Positions 1-6,555 of a DNA stretch of 62,343 nucleotides are shown piece by piece. The stretch spans positions 1 through 62,343 of the forward strand of contig NZ_FMDF01000156.1 in NCBI RefSeq assembly GCF_900091955.1, given 5' to 3'. The DNA comes from Streptomyces sp. Ncost-T10-10d. Its GTDB lineage: Bacteria; Actinomycetota; Actinomycetes; Streptomycetales; Streptomycetaceae. The notes under the pieces are model-generated. The model made no database searches. It had not been told where the DNA came from and saw only the letters and a list, made by a program, of their open reading frames with translations. The number at the start of each line of letters is the position of its first letter. The stretch's first letter is position 1. A program made the position numbers and the translations under genes.

Positions 1-2
1 TG

Positions 3-299
3 ATCATGGGCATTGTCGGAGTGGCGCTCGTGGGCGTGCTGACCGGTGCCGTCTGGCTGGGCCTGCGGCGCCGGGCCCAGGAGCTGCCCCCGCCCCGGCC
101 CGAGGAGCAGCCGCTGCGGCCCGACCACCGGAGCCATATCGAGGAACGCGATGTCCACGGAGACGACAGCTTCCCGCCCGACGGCCGGGGCCTGTCCCCC
201 TATGAGCTCGGTGACCACGGAAACGAGATCATCCGTCGCGACAGCGACGAGCAGCGTGACCGGCCCCCGGAGGACCGGGGGACGCAGACGCCTCACTGA
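3..299 (+). CDS. DUF6479 family membrane protein, 5' end outside window
   Basis: Small single-pass membrane protein of unknown function, recognised as DUF6479, a family I know mainly from Streptomyces. The visible part begins inside a hydrophobic segment (roughly the first 20 residues, Gly/Val/Leu rich). An Arg-rich stop-transfer stretch follows, then a hydrophilic, Pro/Glu/Arg/Asp-rich cytoplasmic tail containing the family-like 'SPYELGDHGN' motif. The reading frame is open to the left edge, and family members usually have more residues before the membrane segment. The ATG at 6 is therefore probably internal and the gene partial. No operon partner is visible. Confidence 0.7.
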   Translation: MMGIVGVALVGVLTGAVWLGLRRRAQELPPPRPEEQPLRPDHRSHIEERDVHGDDSFPPDGRGLSPYELGDHGNEIIRRDSDEQRDRPPEDRGTQTPH

Positions 300-421
300 G
301 CGCTGCCGCGAGGCGGGCGGCGGTGCCGCGTGTTGCGGGAGCGACCGCTCGCGGAGAGGCTGGTGAGGCCCGACGGCCGCCGTCACGCGCGGGCCGCAGA
401 ACCGATGAAGGCAGTAGGACC

Positions 422-1249
422 ATGACCGGAAGCCATCCTGGGACGGCGTCGATGCCGGCGCCGCTGACCGGATCCGCAGCGCCCTGCTGGGTCAACCTCA
501 TGACCCGCGACCTGGAATCCGCGCAGAAGTTCTACGCCGCAGTGCTGGGCTGGACGTTCCGGCCGGGCAAGCTGGGGCAGGAGTTCTCCGTCGCACGCCG
601 TGGGGACGTGCCGGTCGCCGGCATCGGTGCGGTGGCGACCGCCTACCGGGTGGCCGTGGCCTGGACCCCGTACTTCGCCGTCCCCGACGCCGACGCGGCG
701 GCCTCACGCATCCGTGAGCGCAGCGGCACGGTCGCGGTGGGACCGATGGCGCTCGGCAAGGGGCGCGGGGCCCTGGCGGCGGACCTCGACGGTGCGGTGT
801 TCGGCATCTGGGAGCGGACCGAGCCCGCGACCTCGCCCTCCGCGCCGGACGACCGCTCGCACGCATGGCTGCGCCTGCACACCAGGAACGCCTTCGACGC
901 GGCGATCTTCTACGGCGGGGTGCTCGACTGGGCGAGCGGGCGGCCCGGGTGCTGCGAGGTGTCGTACGAGAAGGACGAGGTCATCGTCGAGTGCGAGGGG
1001 CGTCAGCTCGCCCGGATCAGCTCCGGTGCCGTGGAGGCGGCACCCGATCCGCTGGTCCGCCCGCACTGGCAGGTCCACTTCCCCGTCGCCGATCTGGCGG
1101 CCACGGTCGAGGCGGCGCGGCAGCACGGCGGCAGTCTGGTCGAGCAGCGTCCGCTGGGGCAGGGCAGCGAGGCGACCCTGCTGGACCCGGACGGCGGGCT
1201 CTTCACGGTCACGGACGTCCGCGGCCCCGTTGCGGGCGATTCCGGCTGA
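422..1249 (+). CDS. VOC family protein with two glyoxalase-like domains
   Basis: Protein of 275 residues made of two tandem vicinal-oxygen-chelate domains, roughly residues 20-135 and 145-270. The first opens with 'CWVNLMTRDLESAQKFY' and the second has the matching 'RLHTRNAFDAAIFYGGVLDW', both typical openings of the beta-alpha-beta-beta-beta module. It resembles the streptomycete two-domain VOC proteins often annotated as glyoxalase/bleomycin-resistance-like; the substrate is unknown. The frame is open further upstream (ATG at 323). I chose the ATG at 422 because homology begins soon after it and an AAGG element lies about 9 bases upstream. It converges on the DUF6328 gene with only about 20 bases between stops. 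Confidence 0.8.
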   Translation: MTGSHPGTASMPAPLTGSAAPCWVNLMTRDLESAQKFYAAVLGWTFRPGKLGQEFSVARRGDVPVAGIGAVATAYRVAVAWTPYFAVPDADAAASRIRERSGTVAVGPMALGKGRGALAADLDGAVFGIWERTEPATSPSAPDDRSHAWLRLHTRNAFDAAIFYGGVLDWASGRPGCCEVSYEKDEVIVECEGRQLARISSGAVEAAPDPLVRPHWQVHFPVADLAATVEAARQHGGSLVEQRPLGQGSEATLLDPDGGLFTVTDVRGPVAGDSG

Positions 1250-1271
1250 ACGGACCGCCCTCGCACAGCGG

Positions 1272-1793
1272 TCACTTCTCGCGTCCGGGTGAGGGTGAGG
1301 AGCGTGCCAGCGCCCAGGCCGGGAACACGAACCAGCAGACCAGGAACCACAGCGCCATCGCGCCGACCAGCCACAGGGCGAGAGGGTTGTGCAGTGCCAC
1401 CCGCAGGATGAGCAGCAGCGCGGAACACATGGTGCACAGCAGCAGGACCAGCCCGAGCACCGTCAGCCGTGACGCCCAGGTGACCGTCTGCGGCTTGAGC
1501 CGTCGCCCGGTGAGCAGCCGGTGGTACGACACGGGCCCGATGAGGGCGGCGACGGTGGCGGAGCCCAGCATCACGGTGACCACGTAGATGGTGCGGTCGG
1601 TGTCCGACAGTTCGGTGAAACGTGGTTGGAAGACCACGGCGAGCAGGAAGCCGAACAGGATCTGGACGCCCGTCTGAGCCACCCGCAGTTCCTGGAGCAG
1701 TTCGTTCCACTGCCGGTCCGCCCGCTCCTCCGGCGTCTCGTGGCGGCCTGTGTCGCGGCCCGGGCCGCCGGGGAGGTGGGATGTCGAGGTCAC
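1272..1793 (-). CDS. DUF6328 family integral membrane protein
   Basis: A 173-residue membrane protein of the DUF6328 family, function unknown. A charged N-terminal region ('ETPEERADRQWNELLQELRV') precedes four hydrophobic segments, the usual pattern for this family in actinobacteria. The start is the GTG at 1793, because a clean GGAGG lies six bases upstream; the longer frame to 1889 adds Gly/Arg-rich residues with no family look. It is convergent with the VOC gene at 422-1249 and stands alone on its strand. Confidence 0.75.
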   Translation of the reverse strand: MTSTSHLPGGPGRDTGRHETPEERADRQWNELLQELRVAQTGVQILFGFLLAVVFQPRFTELSDTDRTIYVVTVMLGSATVAALIGPVSYHRLLTGRRLKPQTVTWASRLTVLGLVLLLCTMCSALLLILRVALHNPLALWLVGAMALWFLVCWFVFPAWALARSSPSPGREK

Positions 1794-1986
1794 CGTGAGC
1801 CTCCGTCCGAATGCGCGGAGTACTTCGCCTTCCCCTCCTCCCCCACCGTAGACCTCGCGGCGGGCGCTCCGGGCCTCGACGACCGGCACGACCCCGCCTA
1901 GGATCTTGAGTACGGCATCGCGCGTCGGTCACCGGCCGGGTGAGGCGTGGAGGTGCCCGTGAGATGCCCGTTGGAGGCATTCCACA

Positions 1987-2367
1987 GTGTCAGTCGAGTT
2001 GAATCACACCATCATTCACGCCCGGGACAACCGGGAATCCGCCGAGTTCCTGGCGAACATACTGGGTCTGGAAGTCGGCGGCGAATGGGGCCCGTTCATA
2101 CCGGTCGCCACCGCGAACGGGGTCACCCTGGACTTCGCGACCATTCCCGAGGCGTCGATCGTCATGCAGCACTACGCCTTCCTCGTCTCGGAGGCGGAGT
2201 TCGACACGGCGTACGCCCGCATCAAGGAGCTCGGGATCACGTACTACGCGGATCCGCATCAGAAGCATCCGGGCGAGATCAACCACAACGACGGCGGCCG
2301 AGGCGTCTACTTCCTCGATCCCGCCGGTCACGCCATGGAGATCATCACGCGTCCGTACGGGGGCTGA
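1987..2367 (+). CDS. single-domain VOC family protein
   Basis: A 126-residue single-domain VOC protein. The opening 'VELNHTIIHARDNRESAEFLANILGL' type of motif, a central His-containing strand ('MQHYAFLV') and the ending 'GVYFLDPAGHAMEIITRPYG' with the conserved metal-ligand Glu fit the glyoxalase/bleomycin resistance fold. The usual ligand positions (His near the start, the mid-protein His, Glu near the end) are kept, so it is probably a metal-dependent enzyme or a binding protein. Its substrate cannot be told from sequence. The start is the GTG at 1987, with GGAGG nine bases upstream (1973-1977). It converges on the GNAT gene, with a hairpin between them. Confidence 0.8.
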   Translation: MSVELNHTIIHARDNRESAEFLANILGLEVGGEWGPFIPVATANGVTLDFATIPEASIVMQHYAFLVSEAEFDTAYARIKELGITYYADPHQKHPGEINHNDGGRGVYFLDPAGHAMEIITRPYGG

Positions 2368-2393
2368 ACCTCGTAACACGACGTGCTGGAAAG

Positions 2394-2435
2394 GGGGTTC
2401 GGCCGGGGTCCGTGCGCGGGTTCCGGCCGGGCCCC
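2394..2435. terminator. hairpin between convergent genes
   Basis: Two 13-base arms (2394-2406, GGGGTTCGGCCGG; 2423-2435, CCGGCCGGGCCCC) pair along their whole length with two G-T wobbles around a 16-base loop. It lies between the converging VOC gene and GNAT gene, so it probably serves both. There is no U-run, as is usual in Streptomyces. Confidence 0.6.
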
Positions 2436-2446
2436 TCCGCGTCGGG

Positions 2447-2938
2447 TCAGGCGACCGGCAGTACCAGTTCGGGCCGGTCCCACATCACCGCGGGCGGGTT
2501 GGCCGCACAGGTGCCGGTCCGCCGGGCCCCGACACTGCGGTAGAAGCCCTCGGCGGGCGGGTGCGAGACGATGCGGACGCCGGTCAGGCCGGCGCGCTGC
2601 GCCTCGTCGCGCAGATGCCCGATGAGCAGCCGCCCGATGCCCCGCCCCTGCGCATCGTCGGCGACGAACATGAGGTCGAGTTCCGACGGGGCGAGGACCA
2701 ACGAGTAGAAGCCGAGGAGTCGGTCGGTGCCGGGCTCGACAGCAGCGAAGACCTGGTGGGTCTCGATGTAGTCGGGCCCCACCCGGTATCCGGCGACCAT
2801 GGCGGCGTAGGGCCCCTCATAGGCGCGGGAGGTCCTGACCAGCCGGGTGAGCCGCTTCGCGTCCCGTGCGGTCGCCCGCCTGATCCGTATGGTCTCGCTG
2901 CGCGTCCCGCGACCGGAACGCGTAATGCTCGATGTCAT
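2447..2938 (-). CDS. GNAT family N-acetyltransferase
   Basis: About 163 residues with the GNAT acetyl-CoA fold. The 'LDLMFVADDAQGRGIGRLLIGHL' region carries the motif A pyrophosphate loop (QGRGIG), followed by 'VRIVSHPPAEGFYRSVGARRTG', the typical motif B with the conserved Tyr near the C-terminus. The acceptor substrate is unknown. Possible starts are ATG at 2956 or ATG at 2938. Neither has a Shine-Dalgarno sequence, but a TAATAC hexamer ends seven bases before the 2938 ATG, which suggests a leaderless mRNA starting there. It is transcribed toward the VOC gene. Confidence 0.75.
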   Translation of the reverse strand: MTSSITRSGRGTRSETIRIRRATARDAKRLTRLVRTSRAYEGPYAAMVAGYRVGPDYIETHQVFAAVEPGTDRLLGFYSLVLAPSELDLMFVADDAQGRGIGRLLIGHLRDEAQRAGLTGVRIVSHPPAEGFYRSVGARRTGTCAANPPAVMWDRPELVLPVA

Positions 2939-2945
2939 GGAGCGA

Positions 2946-2951
2946 GTATTA
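2946..2951 (-). promoter_or_regulatory. candidate -10 box for a leaderless GNAT transcript
   Basis: On the minus strand TAATAC is followed by seven bases and then the ATG at 2938, the spacing expected if transcription starts at the start codon. No good -35 box is seen. This is inference from spacing only. Confidence 0.35.
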
Positions 2952-3000
2952 CGCATCCGGTTGCGGGGCACACACTTCCGGGGCCGCGGACTCCCCACCG

Positions 3001-3405
3001 CTATGACGGTCCGCGCGCCGCGCGCCACTCCTCGACCATGGCGTCGATGTCGAACGGCTTGAGGTTCAACAGGGGACCCGGCGGCGGCCGCCTGATGGCT
3101 GCCCGGATCTTCTCGTTGACGTCCGTCAGCATGCGCCGCACCTCGGCCTCCGTCCGCGCCCCGGGCACGGCGTCGCACACCTCCTCCGCCTCTTTGCGCA
3201 GCGCCAGTGTCGGCGGGAGCACCGACACCCCTTCCCGCTGCATCTTCTGCTTGATCCACCAGGTCTCGTCGTAGGGAGCGTCGAGGCCGTCGAGCGGCTT
3301 GCCGAATCCCGGCAACTGCGAGAAGTCGCCGCGCTGCTCGGACTCGCGGATCTGCTTGTCGACCCATGATTCGAAGCTGACGCCCGCAGGCTTGCGTTCG
3401 GTCAA
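3001..3405 (-). CDS. DUF1992 (DnaJ-C28-like) family protein
   Basis: A 134-residue soluble protein of family DUF1992, the domain shared with the eukaryotic DnaJ homologue C28. The hallmark segments are clear: 'FESWVDKQIRESEQRGDF' and 'LPGFGKPLDGLDAPYDETWW' near the N-terminus and 'LPPTLALRKE' in the middle. Molecular function is not established in bacteria. The start is a TTG at 3405, preceded by GAGAGGGG at a suitable distance; no ATG or GTG in frame fits the family start better. It lies alone between the GNAT gene and the exported metal-type protein gene, both on the same strand. Confidence 0.8.
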   Translation of the reverse strand: MTERKPAGVSFESWVDKQIRESEQRGDFSQLPGFGKPLDGLDAPYDETWWIKQKMQREGVSVLPPTLALRKEAEEVCDAVPGARTEAEVRRMLTDVNEKIRAAIRRPPPGPLLNLKPFDIDAMVEEWRAARGPS

Positions 3406-3555
3406 CGTACGCCCCTCTCGGAGGATTCATGATCCGGGTCCTTTCACCATACCGAGGGGCCACAGGAGCACCCGCTGTGCCCATGTCGTCACCTCGTGAC
3501 GGGCGTCGGCGCAGCGCCGCTTCGGGTTCCGGGGGGCGGCACCCTCGCGCCCGCT

Positions 3556-4497
3556 TCAGTGCGCGTGCCCGCCGGTTGCCCCAGCCCCGCTCTCCTCATG
3601 GCCGGCGACGCCCTTCCCCGATGCCGCCACCGGGACGGTGAACGCCGCGGTGCGGACCTTCCCGTCGTGCCGGAAGTCGAGGAAGAGCCGGTACGTACCA
3701 GCACTGGGCGCCGTCGCCGTGAAGGACACCACGGGCCCCGGTCCGCCCTCGTTCGGGTGGACGTGCAGATAGGCCAGGTCGCCCGAGCGCAGTGCGACCA
3801 GGTGCCCGTACGCGCCGAGGTAGGGCTGCAGATCGGTGACGGGCCGGCCGTTCCTGCTGACGGTCAGCTTCAGCTCTCCGCCCTGGCCGGCGCGGAGTTC
3901 GCCGTCGAGTGCGACGTGGTAGCCGTCCACCTCGGCGATGGCGCGCGGGGCCGGCAGAGCCGTGGGGCGGTAGGTACCTGCAACGGCCAGATCCGCACCC
4001 AGCGTGAGGTTCCCGGCGCCCTCGGCAGCCGGCGTGAAGTCGGCGAACGCCCGGTAGCCACCGGCCTTGGGCAGGTCGACGGGGGTCGACCAGGTGCCGT
4101 CGGCCGCGCGGACGGGATGCAGGTGCCGGAATTCGGTGAGATCGCTCGACGCAAGGATGAAGTGCAGTTCCTTGCCGTGCTCGCGTTGATAGGCGGTGAC
4201 CTTGCGGCCGTTTTCGTCCGTGATGGCGAACCTGACCTCGGTCCGGGCCCCTGCCCGTATCGCGGGTGTTTCGAGGGCCAGCGTGTAACCGCCGTCGGAG
4301 ATCTGCAGTCCGCCGGCCACTTGCTCCGCCGCCCCCTTCGTCCCGCCCTCCTCTCCCGCGCCGTGGCCGGCGTGCTGCTGCGCGGGGCGGTCCTCGGCGG
4401 CCACGAGCGGGGCGGCGCTCCTGCCCACGCCGTACGCGGTCCCGAAGGTCGTGGCGAGCGCGGCAGCGAAGGCCGTGATCCTCAGTGCGTTGTTCAT
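3556..4497 (-). CDS. exported, probably copper-responsive metal-binding protein
   Basis: A 313-residue exported protein: a short charged start, a hydrophobic run at about residues 7-26, then a His-containing linker ('QQHAGHGAG'). The mature part looks like two beta-sandwich repeats of the YtkA/CopC kind. His pairs that could bind metal include 'FRHLHP', 'YLHVHP' and a C-terminal 'GGHAH'. The start is the ATG at 4497, with GGAGG nine bases upstream; an ATG at 4593 is in frame but lies beyond the operator. A perfect CsoR-type palindrome lies 56 bases upstream (4553-4569), so I infer copper-inducible expression and a periplasmic or surface copper-handling role. Sequence alone does not prove the metal. 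Confidence 0.65.
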   Translation of the reverse strand: MNNALRITAFAAALATTFGTAYGVGRSAAPLVAAEDRPAQQHAGHGAGEEGGTKGAAEQVAGGLQISDGGYTLALETPAIRAGARTEVRFAITDENGRKVTAYQREHGKELHFILASSDLTEFRHLHPVRAADGTWSTPVDLPKAGGYRAFADFTPAAEGAGNLTLGADLAVAGTYRPTALPAPRAIAEVDGYHVALDGELRAGQGGELKLTVSRNGRPVTDLQPYLGAYGHLVALRSGDLAYLHVHPNEGGPGPVVSFTATAPSAGTYRLFLDFRHDGKVRTAAFTVPVAASGKGVAGHEESGAGATGGHAH

Positions 4498-4552
4498 GAC
4501 GGTGTCCTCCATCGGGTTCGTCGGGAGGCGACGCTTCCCGACGAAGTTCAAC

Positions 4553-4569
4553 ATACCCCCTGGGGGTAT
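4553..4569. promoter_or_regulatory. CsoR-like operator palindrome
   Basis: ATACCCCC-T-GGGGGTAT is a perfect 17-base inverted repeat centred at 4561. It matches the G/C-tract-flanked-by-TA form of operators bound by CsoR-family copper sensors. It sits just upstream of the His-rich exported protein gene. No csoR gene is in the window, so a repressor acting in trans is inferred. Confidence 0.65.
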
Positions 4570-4635
4570 CAAGTCAACCCGGGAGTGCGTCATTGCTTCC
4601 CGATTGCCTCACGCTTCCGAGAGAGACCGGCCGAC

Positions 4636-4661
4636 GACGCCGGGGCCGGGGCCTCGGCGTC
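4636..4661 (-). terminator. hairpin after the tyrosine phosphatase gene
   Basis: Arms GACGCCG (4636-4642) and CGGCGTC (4655-4661) enclose a GC-rich loop able to pair further. It starts four bases beyond the phosphatase stop at 4666, so it probably ends that transcript before the copper-type operator region. Confidence 0.5.
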
Positions 4662-4665
4662 CGGC

Positions 4666-5463
4666 TCAGGCGGACACCACGAGCCCGCTGCGCAGCCGCT
4701 CCACCGCGACCTCCGGAATCCTCAGACCGTCGCGCACATACCCGTCGAGCCCGCCCCACCTCTCGTCCATGGCGTCCAGCGCCATGTCGAGATAGCGAGG
4801 GCGGACCTCGATGATCGCGGATGCGATTTCCGGGTCACCGCCCGCGTCGAGGAAGCCCTGTACGTACGGGGCGTAGGCGACCCGAACGACCGGGTTCACC
4901 GCGAGGAACTCGGCCCGCACCACATCCCGTGACGCCCCGACCAGCATCAGCAGCAACGCGGCGGCCCAGCCGGTTCGGTCCTTGCCTGCCGTGCAGTGAA
5001 AGAGCACCGGGCGGGCCAGATCGTCGGCGGCCGTCTCCACGAAGGCCCGGTAAGCAGCGGCGGCTCCCGGCGAGAGCACCATCTGCCGGTAGGTCTCGGC
5101 GAACATCTCCTCGGCCTTCCCGCTCCCCAGCAACTGCTCCGCCGCGACCGGATCGGCGAGCAGCGCACGCAGCCGGGCGGGCGCCACGCCCGGGTTGTCG
5201 CCGAGCACATCGGCGACGAAGAGCCGCGCACCGGGCGGCAGCCGGTCGGGGGCCGCCGCACGCTCGTCGGCAGTGCGCAGATCGACGACGGTACGGATTC
5301 CGAGCGCGGCCACCGCCATGTCCTGCGCCGCATCCAGACCGCTGAGCTGGCCGGAGCGCAGCACGGCGCCCGGCCGGACCCGATGGTCAGGACCCAGAGC
5401 GATGCCGCCCAGGTCGCGAAGATTGACGACGGTGGATGCCGGGACGGCCCTGGCGGTTTGCAC
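4666..5463 (-). CDS. tyrosine-protein phosphatase (MptpB-like)
   Basis: A 265-residue phosphatase of the Y_phosphatase3 family, the group that includes mycobacterial PtpB, a tyrosine and phosphoinositide phosphatase. The N-terminal signature 'VVNLRDLGGIAL' is followed by 'LRSGQLSGL', and the P-loop 'HCTAGKDRTGWA' holds the CX5R catalytic Cys and Arg. A second Lys/Asp in the loop is also typical of PtpB relatives. The chosen start is the GTG at 5463, after an AAAAGGGGAAG purine run. The longer frame to 5637 is AT-richer and unlike protein. No signal peptide is seen, so it is likely cytoplasmic or released by another route. A monocistronic unit is likely, with a hairpin directly after the stop. 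Confidence 0.85.
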   Translation of the reverse strand: MQTARAVPASTVVNLRDLGGIALGPDHRVRPGAVLRSGQLSGLDAAQDMAVAALGIRTVVDLRTADERAAAPDRLPPGARLFVADVLGDNPGVAPARLRALLADPVAAEQLLGSGKAEEMFAETYRQMVLSPGAAAAYRAFVETAADDLARPVLFHCTAGKDRTGWAAALLLMLVGASRDVVRAEFLAVNPVVRVAYAPYVQGFLDAGGDPEIASAIIEVRPRYLDMALDAMDERWGGLDGYVRDGLRIPEVAVERLRSGLVVSA

Positions 5464-5761
5464 GATGAACTTCCCCTTTTCCCGGCACGTATCCGAATTG
5501 ATTCGACCTGGCCGGATCAAACGTCGCACGCGGTCGGGAGATCGACAAAGTAAAACGCCGGAGGAGCACCGATCGACGACACCTGAGGAGATAAAGGAAA
5601 TGTGAAATCTCAACCGCCCCCTCCGGGTCAGGGGCACAGCTCAATTGACGAGCCACGCTTCCACGCCAACTCGCTCGGTATGGAACAGTTGTCGGCGCGT
5701 AAGCGGGGCCGGTAACCGTTGATTTTCCGACCGCACGATTCCCCGACGCGGTACGAGCGGA
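5464..5761. other. intergenic region, no gene seen
   Basis: About 300 bases between the phosphatase start and the decayed DUF6325/SHOCT gene. It is AT-richer than its surroundings around 5500-5610, which fits a promoter region for the phosphatase. I could assign no clear -35/-10 pair and no coding frame. Confidence 0.4.
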
Positions 5762-6282
5762 TCAGTCCGCCAGGATCTTCCCCTTCTGGGTCTCGAACTC
5801 GGCATCGGTTGCCCTGCTTCTTCAGCTCGGCCGGCCGCTCCAACCGGCTGATGAGATCGTCCGACCGCCCGAGGCGCGGACGGCCGCCGTGAGCGGCACC
5901 GCCCACAGGTCCTCCCACACGATCGGCGCCGCGGAGCTGCCCGGCGGCACCTGCTCACCCAGCGCTCGGATGTCTTCACTGTTCAGCAGGTCAGTGATCA
6001 CGCCTTCGACCGGCTCGAACGACACGAGCTCATCGGGGTCGAGGTCTTCCGGTTCGATCACGTCGAGGGTGCCGTCCTCGGCCCGGTGCACAAAGGTCGT
6101 CACCGCACGGCCTTCGACGCGACCGCTTCGGCCGGCGCCGGTGCGATGGCGCCCCTGAACCGGCTGCCCGGGAAAGCGATGACAAGGTATTCCACAGGTC
6201 CCACAGCCACGGGCGTGTCCTCTCCCGATGGATGGATTGCCGGCAGCATAACTTCGGTCATTTGGCCCTGCATCATGTCCAA
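5762..6282 (-). pseudogene. decayed DUF6325 plus SHOCT-domain gene
   Basis: Pieces of one protein lie in successive frames on the minus strand. First is 'GPVEYLVIAFPGSRFRG' (around 6200), the DUF6325 opening. Next, in another frame, is 'TTFVHRAEDGTLDVIE...DLDPDEL...GLLNSED'-like text ending 'SSAAPIVWEDLWAVPLTAAVRASGG' (about 5900-6110). Last, in a third frame, is a SHOCT domain, 'DDLISRLERPAELKKQG' (about 5810-5850); its end ('TDAEFETQKGKILAD', stop at 5762-5764) lies in yet another frame. At least three frameshifts are needed to rebuild it, so it is a pseudogene rather than a single sequencing error. Intact relatives are small actinobacterial proteins of unknown function. Confidence 0.7.
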
Positions 6283-6543
6283 TCATGGATAACCGATGGA
6301 TACACGGCCTATTCAGTCACAGGGTGACGACGGTGGTCTCGGTTGCCTTCACGTCGGTCCGGACGGCGCCTCCCGTCGCCGGGACCCAGCTCGGTCACTG
6401 AAGGCCTGCCGCCTGCGGCCTGTCGGAGGAAGCACCAAGTCACCGCAGCCGCGCCGGCTACGCGACGGTGTGTGAAGGATCAAGTGCGCTCGGAGAGGGC
6501 AAGGTCACAGACGGAGCCCCTGCTGCTCGTCTGAGACCTGACC

Positions 6544-6549
6544 TAGCAT
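6544..6549 (+). promoter_or_regulatory. candidate -10 box for leaderless mutA
   Basis: TAGCAT ends six bases before the mutA ATG at 6556. There is no Shine-Dalgarno sequence before that ATG, which suggests a leaderless transcript. The -35 region is poor. The stretch 6283-6543 upstream holds no gene that I can support. Confidence 0.35.
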
Positions 6550-6555
6550 CTGGGC

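Noticed and set aside
4498..4593. N-terminal extension of the exported metal-type protein
   Set aside because: Would cover the CsoR-like operator and place residues before a good signal peptide; the ATG at 4497 has GGAGG.
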